Of a stretch of DNA of 64,000 nucleotides, positions 1 through 8,244 are shown one piece after another (the stretch's first letter is position 1; the number at the start of each line of letters is the position of its first letter). The position numbers and the translations under genes were made by a program. Origin of the DNA: Nocardia cyriacigeorgica (GTDB lineage: Bacteria > Actinomycetota > Actinomycetes > Mycobacteriales > Mycobacteriaceae); contig NZ_JARWNX010000061.1 of NCBI RefSeq assembly GCF_029868385.1, positions 186,001-250,000 on the forward strand, read 5' to 3'. The notes below the pieces were generated by a model that did no database searches, was not told where the DNA came from, and was given only the letters and a program-made list of their open reading frames with translations.

Positions 1-17
1 GCACACCACACTGCTCG

Positions 18-1211
18 ATGGATACGAAAAGCCCCAGGATCGCCCTGCACACAACGGAATTCGCCGCCGATCCACACCGCGCCTATCACGAGATGCGGGC
101 ACGCTGCGGTTCGCTCGCTCCGGTCGAACTTGCGCCCGGCGTCCCGGCGACACTGGTGATCGGATACAGCACCGCGCTGCGAATCCTCAACGATCCGGTG
201 CGTTTTCCCGCGGACCCGCGCTCGTGGCAGCACAAGGTGCCCGCCGATTGCCCGGTGCTGCCGATCATGCAGTGGCGGCCGACCGCAAGCCGTAATACCG
301 GCGAGGATTTCCAGCGTTACCGGCGGGCCATCACCGCGGGCATCGGCCAGGTGGATGTGCACGCACTGCACACCATGGTGGAGCAGATCGCGATCCCACT
401 GATCAACGGCTTCTGCGAAACCGGGACCGCCGACCTCATCACCGATTACACCTTTCCGCTGGCATTCCAGGTGGTCAATGCCCTGCTCGGCTGCCCATCG
501 GAAATCGGGCAGCGTGTCGCCACCGGTATGGCGGCCCTCGTCGAGGGGGTCGACGCCGAGCAGGGCAATACGATGATCAGCGAGGCGATGCTGGAACTGG
601 TCACGCTCAAACAGGCCGAACCGGGCAACGACATCACCTCACGGCTGTTGCACCATCCCGCCACGCTCGATGACGAGGAGATGGTCCACCAGGTGGCCGG
701 GCACTACGGCGCCGGTATCGAATTCCAGCAGAACCTGATCGCCAACACCTTGCTGCTGATCCTCACCGACGACCGATTCGGCGGCGACGTCCTCGGCGGC
801 AGCCTGAGCACCCGCGACGCCCTCGACGAAGTGCTGTTCAACGATCCCCCGCTGGCGAACTTCCTGATCACCTATCCCCGCCATCCGATCCTCGTCGACG
901 AGGTCTGGCTTCCGGCGAATCAACCGGTCGTCATCAGCATGGCGGCCTGTAACAACGATCCCGCGATCCGCGCCGACGGTCAGCACGGCAACCGATCGCA
1001 TCTGGCCTGGGGTATCGGCCAGCACGCCTGCCCCGCGCAGTCACTGGCCTATGTGATCGCGCAGAACGCGATCGATCAGCTGCTCGACGCGCTGCCCGAG
1101 CTCGCTCCGGCCTTCCCCGGTGGCGGCCCGCACTGGCGGCCCGGTCCCTTTCACCGCGCGCTGGCGGGCCTGCCCGTCACGTTTCCGCCGTCCACCACGG
1201 TGCACCTCTGA
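18..1211 (+). CDS. Conservon-type (CYP157-like) cytochrome P450
   Basis: A 397-residue cytochrome P450. The heme-ligand loop is readable as WGIGQHACPA, with Cys338 as the thiolate ligand, and the N-terminal half carries the APVELAPGVPATLVI stretch I associate with P450s of actinobacterial conservons (cvnE). Two normally conserved features are absent: the K-helix reads EVLF where ExxR is expected, and the I-helix reads AGIEFQQ, with no threonine after the acidic residue. Loss of ExxR is known in the CYP157 family, so this looks like a family trait rather than decay. Conservons also encode a sensor kinase, a roadblock protein, a DUF742 protein and a small GTPase; these would lie upstream, outside the window. 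The ATG lies only 17 bases from the window edge, so its upstream signals cannot be fully judged. Substrate unknown; a regulatory or non-catalytic role is possible. Confidence 0.85.
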   Translation: MDTKSPRIALHTTEFAADPHRAYHEMRARCGSLAPVELAPGVPATLVIGYSTALRILNDPVRFPADPRSWQHKVPADCPVLPIMQWRPTASRNTGEDFQRYRRAITAGIGQVDVHALHTMVEQIAIPLINGFCETGTADLITDYTFPLAFQVVNALLGCPSEIGQRVATGMAALVEGVDAEQGNTMISEAMLELVTLKQAEPGNDITSRLLHHPATLDDEEMVHQVAGHYGAGIEFQQNLIANTLLLILTDDRFGGDVLGGSLSTRDALDEVLFNDPPLANFLITYPRHPILVDEVWLPANQPVVISMAACNNDPAIRADGQHGNRSHLAWGIGQHACPAQSLAYVIAQNAIDQLLDALPELAPAFPGGGPHWRPGPFHRALAGLPVTFPPSTTVHL

Positions 1212-1294
1212 CGGAGCCGGCACCGGATCACGGTCCGGCGATTCTCGGGTGCCAACCGATGCTCGGCACCGGGCCGCCGCTCCTGTTTGTGCGG

Positions 1295-2710
1295 TCACCG
1301 TCCGAGATGTGCCAGCGCCTCGCGCGCCGCGTGGTACCCGCACATTCCATGCGCACCCGGTCCCGGCGCGGTCGCGGCCGAGCAGATGTACATCCCGGCA
1401 ACGCCGACCCGGTACGGATGGGCCGAGATCCGGGGGCCGAAGACGAGTTGGCGGATGTCCTTCGCGCCGGTGATGATGTCGCCGCCGACGTAATTGGCGT
1501 TGTAGGCGTGCAGCTGGCTCGTGGAACGGGTTGTGCTGCCGACGATCCGGTCGCGGAAACCGGGGGCGAAACGTTCGATCTGGGCGACGATCGCCGCGGT
1601 CGCGTCGCCGGTGTAACCATGCGGCACATGCGCGTAGGTGTAGAGCGGGTGGATATCGCCGACGGAACGCTGCGGATCGGCGAGATACTGCTGGCCGACG
1701 AGCACGAACGGACGCCGCGGCATGCGACCGGCATGTACATCGCGTTCGGTGGCCGCCACTTCGGTGTAATCGCCACCCAGGTGCACCGTGCCCGCCCGGC
1801 GGGCCGCCGGATTGGTCCACGGCACGCCGCCGTCGACGGCGAAATCGACCTTGAACGCGCCCGGCGCCCGCCGGAATCGGCGATAGGCGCGTGCCACTCG
1901 TGCGGGCAGCCGATCACCGAGGATGCCAGCGACCGCAGCGGGTTCGAGGTCGAACAGCGTGACATCCGCCGTCGGCAGCTGTGACGCCGACCGGATGCGC
2001 ACACCGGTCTCGACCTTGCCGCCCAGATCACCGAGCAGTGCGGCCAATGCCTCGGTGATGGCCTGCGAACCGCCCTCGGCCACCGGCCAGCCGTGCCGAT
2101 GACCGGCGGTGATGATGCCCATGCCGATGGCGGCGGTCATCGGATGATGCAGCGGCCGGAAGGTGTGCGCGGCGACCCCGCCGAACAACGCCCGGCCCTC
2201 CTCGGTGCGCAACCACCGCGCCACCGTCGACGCCGGTAGCACGGTGGGCATCCCGAAGCGGGCCAGCGTCAACGGATGGCGCGGTACCCGCAGCAGCGGC
2301 CCCATGATGTCCTCGGCGAGGGCGTCGAAACGGGCGGCGGGCCCGGCGAACGCCGCCCGCCAGCGGGAGCCGTCGGCGCCGAGACCGGCCGCGGTATCGA
2401 GCACCGAGCGGTACAGCACGCCCGCCCGGCCATTATCGAGCGGATGTGCGCAGTCGATCTCCGGCCACCGCCACCGCAGCCCGTAGCGGTCGAGGCCGAG
2501 GCCCGTGAGCAGCGGCGATCCGACGGCCATCGGATGGATCGCGGCGCAGTGATCGTGCAGCAGACCCGGCACGATCGCCTCACCGGAGCGGACGCCGCCA
2601 CCGATCTCGTCGGCGGCCTCGAGCACCGTCACCTGCACGCCCTCGGCGGCAAGGGTGACGGCCGCGGCCAGTCCGTTCGGTCCACCACCGACCACCACTG
2701 CGGTACTCAT
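1295..2710 (-). CDS. FAD-dependent phytoene dehydrogenase-like oxidoreductase
   Basis: A 471-residue flavoprotein of the phytoene desaturase/amine oxidase superfamily. It opens with a dinucleotide-binding fold (VVVGGGPNGLAAA, then a beta strand ending in VLEAADEIGGG), and its C-terminal end has the second FAD-contact region (GMYICSAATAPGPGAHGMCG). Starting at the ATG at 2710 puts the glycine-rich loop at the very N-terminus and is supported by a GGGAGG ribosome site; the frame is open further upstream but encodes no recognisable sequence there. It is the last gene of an operon behind a DUF3556 membrane protein (37-base gap) and an acyl-CoA synthetase, which suggests a lipid or isoprenoid substrate. 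The substrate itself cannot be read from the sequence. Confidence 0.85.
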   Translation of the reverse strand: MSTAVVVGGGPNGLAAAVTLAAEGVQVTVLEAADEIGGGVRSGEAIVPGLLHDHCAAIHPMAVGSPLLTGLGLDRYGLRWRWPEIDCAHPLDNGRAGVLYRSVLDTAAGLGADGSRWRAAFAGPAARFDALAEDIMGPLLRVPRHPLTLARFGMPTVLPASTVARWLRTEEGRALFGGVAAHTFRPLHHPMTAAIGMGIITAGHRHGWPVAEGGSQAITEALAALLGDLGGKVETGVRIRSASQLPTADVTLFDLEPAAVAGILGDRLPARVARAYRRFRRAPGAFKVDFAVDGGVPWTNPAARRAGTVHLGGDYTEVAATERDVHAGRMPRRPFVLVGQQYLADPQRSVGDIHPLYTYAHVPHGYTGDATAAIVAQIERFAPGFRDRIVGSTTRSTSQLHAYNANYVGGDIITGAKDIRQLVFGPRISAHPYRVGVAGMYICSAATAPGPGAHGMCGYHAAREALAHLGR

Positions 2711-2747
2711 ACCGATTCCTCCCATCTCCACCCGGCGCCCGTCGCGC

Positions 2748-4553
2748 TCAGGCCACGACCCCGAAGTCTCCTCGACGCGAGGTCTGCGGTTCGCCCGCGG
2801 CGGCCCGAGTCCAGTCCACCTGCAATGGAATCGGGCCGTTGGGCAGCCACGGCTGCTCGGCGACCGCATCGGCGACCTTCCAGGTGCCCCGCTCGATCAC
2901 GCCGAGCGCCGCATCGATCAGCTGGTAGCGCTGGATACCGCTACCGAACGCCTCCGACTCCACCCAGGCGATGACGCACTCCCCCGGCTCGAACCGCGCT
3001 TCGGCCTGTACGGCGCGGATCATGTCGACGTTGTGCAGATGGCCGTCGCCGAAATTGAATCCGAGGATCGAATTGCACAGGAACTCGGCCTCACGCACGG
3101 TCCGCGCATCGATATCGGGTAGGCGCGCGATCAGCAGGGAGAACAATCCGCGGGCTTGGCTGTGCATACTGCGCCAGGCGATGGTCTTCTGCAAGGTGAT
3201 CTCCGCCCATTCGGGTTCGTACCCGAACTCGATGAACTGGTCGATCTGATTCTTCGCCGAACGGGTCACCCGGTCGAGCTTGGCTTCGGCGCCCGGCGCG
3301 AACGTCCAGATCGCCGAGGCCCAGTTGCCCGCGTACTGCCGCATGGAGGGCAGGAACGACACCTTGTCCGGGCGCAGATTACCCAGGATCGGGAAGAAGA
3401 CCAGCGCGGCCACGATCAGCGCGAGCAGCCACGGCGCCGACATGTTCCACGGTGCGTAACCATCCGCGTTCGGGAACCCGAGGAAGAGGAACACCGCCGC
3501 GTAGGCGAACAGCAGATTCCATTCCAACGGCACCGCCAGCGGGAAAGTCGACAGGATGAACAGGTGGAAGATCACCATCACCGCGACAGCGGCCACGGTC
3601 AGATACGTGTTCGTGGAGAACAGCAGGACCAGCGGCGTCACGATCTCGACGGTCGTACCACCGATATGCGCCATCGCATCGGCTACCCGTGACGGACGCA
3701 TATCGTCGGGGAAACTCCGATAGTGCGCGCGTTTGATCGCCTTGAACGGCGTCGACGGACTGTTGCTCACCATGGGCGGAACGACATTCGAGAAATGCTT
3801 GCCGAACTTGGAGAATCCGGCGCCGAGCCACACCACCACGATCAGCAATTTCAGCGCGATGATCATATCGACGAAAGGCAGCGCGGCGAAGAAGATCAGC
3901 GCGGGCAGATACTGTTCACCACGGGCGGCCAGGAAAATGGTCTTGTCGCGCAGGCCGTTGAGGATCAGCAGGGCGATCGGCGCTACCAGGAGAACGGGAT
4001 TCACCAGCCCGGAGGTGTTGTCCGGCAGCGCGGCCGCCAGCGAATCACCGATCACACCGGGCCGCACCAGGGCGACGAACAGGCTGACCAACAGGCCGAG
4101 GTAGAGCACGACATCGAACCAGCTCCGCCGATCACCGGCGGTGCCCGGCACCCACGTCCACGGCCGCAACCGGATGGTCCCCCGCCTGGCCCAGAACAGG
4201 ATCCCGCCGGTCATCGGCTTCACCTTGCCCGCGAGCGGACCCCACGAGCCCGCGACGCCGATCGCCTCGAGCAGCACGGTCCAGAGGATGAGCTTCTGGT
4301 ACACGATCGGTTGGTTCCACCATTCGGCGATATGCCAGAACGCCGGAAGACCGGAGGTCGCCGTCGCGATCGCGATACCACCGATCGCGTACAGCACCAC
4401 CAGTTTCGCGATATATACGCAGTGCACCATCTTCGGTGAGCCGAAACCGTTTTCGGCCCAGTCGAGCGCGAGTATCCGCATTCGCTCCATGAGTGGCTTC
4501 GGCAAGAATTCGGCAGGATCGACCGCCGGTAGATCCGGTTTCGTGAAACCCAT
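2748..4553 (-). CDS. DUF3556 family multi-pass membrane protein
   Basis: A 601-residue integral membrane protein that I recognise as the DUF3556 family of mycolata; function unknown. The N-terminus MGFTKPDLPAVDPAEF is cytoplasmic in character and is followed by about ten hydrophobic segments spread over residues 50-400. A soluble C-terminal domain (about residues 410-600) has no recognised motif. The ATG at 4553 has GAGGAG eight bases upstream; an in-frame GTG nine bases earlier lies too close to that site. The gene sits between an acyl-CoA synthetase and an FAD oxidoreductase, all on one strand with gaps of about 40 bases, so the three are probably co-transcribed and act on one lipid-like compound. 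A transport or membrane-enzyme role is inference only. Confidence 0.8.
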   Translation of the reverse strand: MGFTKPDLPAVDPAEFLPKPLMERMRILALDWAENGFGSPKMVHCVYIAKLVVLYAIGGIAIATATSGLPAFWHIAEWWNQPIVYQKLILWTVLLEAIGVAGSWGPLAGKVKPMTGGILFWARRGTIRLRPWTWVPGTAGDRRSWFDVVLYLGLLVSLFVALVRPGVIGDSLAAALPDNTSGLVNPVLLVAPIALLILNGLRDKTIFLAARGEQYLPALIFFAALPFVDMIIALKLLIVVVWLGAGFSKFGKHFSNVVPPMVSNSPSTPFKAIKRAHYRSFPDDMRPSRVADAMAHIGGTTVEIVTPLVLLFSTNTYLTVAAVAVMVIFHLFILSTFPLAVPLEWNLLFAYAAVFLFLGFPNADGYAPWNMSAPWLLALIVAALVFFPILGNLRPDKVSFLPSMRQYAGNWASAIWTFAPGAEAKLDRVTRSAKNQIDQFIEFGYEPEWAEITLQKTIAWRSMHSQARGLFSLLIARLPDIDARTVREAEFLCNSILGFNFGDGHLHNVDMIRAVQAEARFEPGECVIAWVESEAFGSGIQRYQLIDAALGVIERGTWKVADAVAEQPWLPNGPIPLQVDWTRAAAGEPQTSRRGDFGVVA

Positions 4554-4593
4554 GATGTCCACTCCTCAGTGATGAACGAAAGGTTTGTCGCGT

Positions 4594-6057
4594 CTAGCGG
4601 CCGGTGTCGAGCACCAGTTGACGCAGTCTCGGTTTGTCGAGCTTGCCGACCGCGTTGGCGGGCAGCTCGTCCAGAATCGTGATCTCCACCGGCACTTTGT
4701 ATTTCGACAGCGAAGCGCTCAGATGGGCGCGGATTCGCTGCTCATCGATATTCGCGCCGGAATTGAGCGCCACATACAGCACCGGTTCCTCGCCATAGAC
4801 CGGGTGGCCGCGTCCGACGACCGCCGCGGTGGCGATCTCGGGCAATCGGTAGACGACGGCTTCGATCTCCTTGGGGTAGATGTTCTCCCCGCCGCGGATG
4901 ATCATGTCCTTGGCGCGGTCGACCAGCACCAGATAGCCGTCCTCGTCGAAGCGGCCGATATCGCCGGTGCGCAACCAGCCGTCGACGACGGTGCGCGCGG
5001 TCTCCTCCGGGCGATTCAAGTAGCCGCGCATGATGTTCGGTCCCGAGATCAGCACTTCACCGGCTGCGCCGGGACCGACGTCCGCACCGTCCGGGTCGAC
5101 GATCCGCACCCGCTGGCCGGGCAGCGGCAAGCCCACCGTGCCCGGTTTGCGCAACCCGGACAGCGGGTTGACGGTGCTGGCGCAGGTCCCCTCGGACAAG
5201 CCATAACCCTCGACGACCGGTATGCCGTACCGGGATTCGAACTTCTCCAGCAGTTCCACACTCGCGGGTGCCGCGCCACAGATCGCGAACCGGACCGAGG
5301 AGGTCTGCGGGCGCACTTCGGCGGGCAGATCGGCCAGCATGGTGTAGATCGTCGGCACCGCGGAGAAATAGGTCGCGCCGCTGCGTTCGAGCCGATCGAA
5401 GAAGGTTCGCGCGCTGAACCGACCGGCGATGGTGGTGCTCGCCCCGACCAGCAGCGGCGACAGGGTGCTCACCACGATGCCGTTGACGTGGAACAGCGGC
5501 AGGACCAGCAGACTGCGATCGGCCGCGGTCAGCTCGAACGCGTCGATCGTCATATCGCACATCGCGCGCACATTGGCGTGGTCGAGCATCACGCCCTTGG
5601 GCCGTCCGGTCGTGCCGCTGGTGTAGATGAGCAGGGCGAGCGCATCGCCGGGCACATCGACCGGCGCCACGGTGTCATCGCCGCCGGTGAGCGCCTCGAC
5701 CGGCAGCACGACCGGCACATCGACGACGGCATCGAGCGGCTGCCCGACGATCAACACCGCGGCATTCGCATCCGCGACCTGATAGGCCACCTCGTCCGGG
5801 ACGAGCGCGGGATTCAGCGGGGTCACCGCCGCACCGAGACGCCAGGCGGCGAACAGCGCGACCACCAGATCCACGGTGTTGGGCAGCATGACCGCGACGA
5901 CGTCGCCGGTGCGTACCCCGTTGGCGCGCAAGGCCCCCGCGGCGCGGCGCACCGCGTCGAGGAACCCGGTGTTGTCGAGTTCGGCGTCGTCATCGGCGAG
6001 GGCGGGCGCGGTCGGATGCTGCGCGGCACGGCGATCGGGCAGCGTGGACAGGTTCAT
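4594..6057 (-). CDS. Acyl-CoA synthetase (FadD-type AMP-forming ligase)
   Basis: A 487-residue ANL-superfamily ligase that activates a carboxylic acid as an acyl-adenylate and transfers it to CoA. The P-loop reads YTSGTTGRPKGV, the A5 region YGLSEGT, the A7 region TGDIGRFDEDGYLVLVDRAKD, and the C-terminal catalytic lysine region KYKVPVEI...NAVGKLDK is intact. The ATG at 6057 is preceded by AGGAG; the frame continues upstream without family sequence. It is the first gene of an operon with a DUF3556 membrane protein and an FAD oxidoreductase, and is divergent from a PucR regulator across about 165 bases, which makes that regulator its obvious candidate controller. The acid substrate is unknown; the length fits short-to-medium-chain or aromatic acid ligases. 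Confidence 0.9.
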   Translation of the reverse strand: MNLSTLPDRRAAQHPTAPALADDDAELDNTGFLDAVRRAAGALRANGVRTGDVVAVMLPNTVDLVVALFAAWRLGAAVTPLNPALVPDEVAYQVADANAAVLIVGQPLDAVVDVPVVLPVEALTGGDDTVAPVDVPGDALALLIYTSGTTGRPKGVMLDHANVRAMCDMTIDAFELTAADRSLLVLPLFHVNGIVVSTLSPLLVGASTTIAGRFSARTFFDRLERSGATYFSAVPTIYTMLADLPAEVRPQTSSVRFAICGAAPASVELLEKFESRYGIPVVEGYGLSEGTCASTVNPLSGLRKPGTVGLPLPGQRVRIVDPDGADVGPGAAGEVLISGPNIMRGYLNRPEETARTVVDGWLRTGDIGRFDEDGYLVLVDRAKDMIIRGGENIYPKEIEAVVYRLPEIATAAVVGRGHPVYGEEPVLYVALNSGANIDEQRIRAHLSASLSKYKVPVEITILDELPANAVGKLDKPRLRQLVLDTGR

Positions 6058-6221
6058 CGTCACTCCTGGCGGTCCGGATGCGGTCTGTGCCATCACGCTA
6101 GAAATATGAGAGCCAGGTCACACCGTCGCGCGACGATGAAGGTTGCGGCCCGGTTTGTCTCCCGGAGACAAGTCACGCCGAATGCGCCGCTCGCAGGCGG
6201 CGGCGCGTTCTACTGTTGGCC

Positions 6222-7493
6222 ATGCCCAGTCGAGACGATGAGCCGACCGTCGGTGTGAATGCCGCCCTCGCGGTCGAACGCCTCGCCGACCGGATCGCCG
6301 AAGTGAGCCGGACGATCCAGCTGCATCTGCTGGCCGAGATCGAAGATCTCCAGGGCGATCAGCAGTTGCGCGAGTTGTTGCGCGACAGCGTCGAGGGCAA
6401 TGTCGACACCATCTTCTCCGCGATCCAACACGCCATCCCGATCGAGCACGTGGAGCCGCCGACCGCCGCACTGGAATACGCGCGACGGCTCGCCCAGCAC
6501 GGTGTCGCCCCCAATGCGCTGGTCCGTGCCTACCGTCTCGGCCAGCAGAAACTGCTCGGCATCGTGTTCGAGGAGGTCCGCACCCTCGACCTCGATCCGC
6601 AACTGCGATTGGACGTCTTCGAGCAGATCACCACCATCACCTTCGGATATATCGATTGGATCTCCCAGCAGGTCGTCGCGACGTATCAGTACGAACGCGA
6701 TCACTGGTTGGAGAACCGCAACAGCACACGCGCTGTCCGGGTGCGCGAGGTCCTCGACGGCGCCGCCGTGGATGTCGACGCGGTGACCGACGCGATCCGC
6801 TACCCGCTGCGGCGCACCCATCTGGCACTGGTGGCGTGGTTGCCGACCGGCGGTGACGAGCTGAGCCGTTTGGAACGATTCGTCCGCGACCTCGCCGAGA
6901 CGATGGATGCTCTCGGCGCCGGCCTGTTCGTCGCGGCCGACCGCCTCACCGGATGGGGCTGGATACCGCTGGCCTCCGACAGCGCATCCGACAGCGTCGA
7001 ACAGGTCCGCCGATTCGCCGCGGAATATACCGACGCGCCGTGGATCGCGCTCGGCACCCCGCTGCCGGGTATCGAGGGATTCCGGGATTCACACCGGCAG
7101 GCGCTACAGGCGCGGACAGTCGCGTTGGCCGCCGGGCCGGGCGCGGCGCGGGTCACCGCCGCGAGCGATCCGGGTCTGACGGCCGCGGCACTGCTCGGAC
7201 GCGACCTCGCGCAGGCCCGCGCCTGGGTGCACACCGTGCTCGGACCGCTCGCCATCGATAGCGACAACGACGCCAGGCTGCGGGCGACCCTGCGGGTGTT
7301 CCTCCAGACCGGTTCGAGCCACAAAGCGGCCGCCGAAGCGCTCAACCTGCATGCCAATTCGGTGAAATACCGGGTCAACCGGGCGATCGAGCGCCGCGGC
7401 GCACCCATCACCGGCGATCGGCTCGATGTGGAGATGGCGCTGCTGCTGTGCCATTGGTTCGGCGCCTCCGTACTCGGGCCGCAGCAGCCATGA
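6222..7493 (+). CDS. PucR/CdaR-type transcriptional regulator
   Basis: A regulator of 423 residues. The C-terminal 70 residues form the PucR helix-turn-helix (LRVFLQTGSSHKAAAEALNLHANSVKYRVNRAIE), preceded by a GGDEF-like central region and an N-terminal helical RsbRD-like sensor region (about residues 15-160). It is transcribed away from the acyl-CoA synthetase/DUF3556/oxidoreductase operon and probably regulates it and itself; that is inferred from layout alone. The ATG at 6222 was chosen over a TTG six bases upstream; neither has a strong ribosome site, so the start is uncertain by a few codons. Confidence 0.85.
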   Translation: MPSRDDEPTVGVNAALAVERLADRIAEVSRTIQLHLLAEIEDLQGDQQLRELLRDSVEGNVDTIFSAIQHAIPIEHVEPPTAALEYARRLAQHGVAPNALVRAYRLGQQKLLGIVFEEVRTLDLDPQLRLDVFEQITTITFGYIDWISQQVVATYQYERDHWLENRNSTRAVRVREVLDGAAVDVDAVTDAIRYPLRRTHLALVAWLPTGGDELSRLERFVRDLAETMDALGAGLFVAADRLTGWGWIPLASDSASDSVEQVRRFAAEYTDAPWIALGTPLPGIEGFRDSHRQALQARTVALAAGPGAARVTAASDPGLTAAALLGRDLAQARAWVHTVLGPLAIDSDNDARLRATLRVFLQTGSSHKAAAEALNLHANSVKYRVNRAIERRGAPITGDRLDVEMALLLCHWFGASVLGPQQP

Positions 7494-7563
7494 ACGCTGC
7501 ACGAATGGGGTGCCGCATGGTTGACTCGACAGAACGTGTTCCATCAGGACGAAGGGCGCACAC

Positions 7564-7710
7564 GTGAAGACAAGGCTCAACTGCCCCTGCGGCGAGCAGA
7601 TCACCGGCACCGACGAGGACGAACTCGTCGCCAGAACGCAGGCCCACCTCGCCGCCGAACATCCGGGCCATGACTACTCGCGCGAGGAAATACTGTTCAT
7701 CGCGTACTGA
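7564..7710 (+). CDS. DUF1059-like small protein (48 aa)
   Basis: A 48-codon frame starting at GTG 7564. The product begins MKTRLNCPCGEQITG and has a helical middle (DEDELVARTQAHLAAEHPG), the pattern of the DUF1059 family of small cysteine-containing proteins with no known function. CPC near the N-terminus and the two histidines could bind a metal. A GAAGG sequence lies shortly upstream of the start. It precedes the ECF42 promoter and the YCII gene but ends before that promoter, so it is probably a separate unit. Confidence 0.6.
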   Translation: MKTRLNCPCGEQITGTDEDELVARTQAHLAAEHPGHDYSREEILFIAY

Positions 7711-7731
7711 TGAGAAAAAAATTCTCGGTCG

Positions 7732-7760
7732 TGTCGATCGGTCGCACCTCCCGTTCGACC
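7732..7760 (+). promoter_or_regulatory. Probable ECF42-type promoter
   Basis: TGTCGA (7732-7737) and CGACC (7756-7760) are separated by 18 bases, matching the promoter reported for ECF42 sigma factors (-35 TGTCGA, -10 CGA followed by T/C). It lies 50 bases before the YCII/DGPF gene and its co-transcribed ECF42 sigma gene, so it predicts self-control of that operon. Confidence 0.65.
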
Positions 7761-7809
7761 TAGGAGTGAAAGGGTCAGAGGGACCCGGACAACCCCGAGG
7801 AGACAGACC

Positions 7810-8232
7810 ATGAAGTACATGCTGATCATGCGCGCCACCGACGAGACCTACGCGGCATTCCAGAACATCGACTTCACCGAGATCATGGACTCGATGGGCA
7901 AGTTCAACGACGAGATGATCAGGGCCGGAGTGCTGGTCGCCGCCGAGGGGCTCGACCCGGAACCCGATACCGGCGTCGTGGTGGACTACTCCGCCGAGAC
8001 GCCGGTGGTCACCGACGGGCCGTACGGTGAGACCAAGGAGTTGTTCGGCGGCTTCTGGATTCTCAACGTGGCCTCGCGGGAAGAGGCGGTCGAATGGGCG
8101 AAGCGGGCGCCGCTGGCGGGACCGGGCGCCAAATGCGAGATCCGCCGGGTCACCACGATCGACGAGTTCCCGCAGGACAATGTGTGGATCCAGAAGGAGC
8201 GGGCCTGGCGCGAGGCCACCGGCCAGCTCTGA
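7810..8232 (+). CDS. YCII-related (DGPF-domain) protein
   Basis: A 140-residue protein of the YCII/DGPF family. The family signature is visible as VVTDGPYGETKELFGGFWIL, followed by the typical EAVEWAKRAP segment and a C-terminal charged tail. The fold is a ferredoxin-like alpha/beta barrel half; no enzymatic activity is firmly known for this branch. The start ATG is preceded by AGGAGACAG. The sigma-factor gene begins 12 bases after its stop, and pairing of DGPF proteins with ECF42 sigma factors is a well-established genomic association. It is probably both a product and a partner of that sigma factor. Confidence 0.9.
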   Translation: MKYMLIMRATDETYAAFQNIDFTEIMDSMGKFNDEMIRAGVLVAAEGLDPEPDTGVVVDYSAETPVVTDGPYGETKELFGGFWILNVASREEAVEWAKRAPLAGPGAKCEIRRVTTIDEFPQDNVWIQKERAWREATGQL

Positions 8233-8244
8233 GCACGCCCGACG

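Noticed and set aside
4585..6258. A 557-codon plus-strand open frame
   Set aside because: It is antisense to the acyl-CoA synthetase, whose motifs are complete.
7711..7726. GAGAA-AAAAA-TTCTC hairpin after the DUF1059 gene
   Set aside because: Only five base pairs around an A-run. Too weak to call a terminator, and it adjoins the ECF42 promoter.
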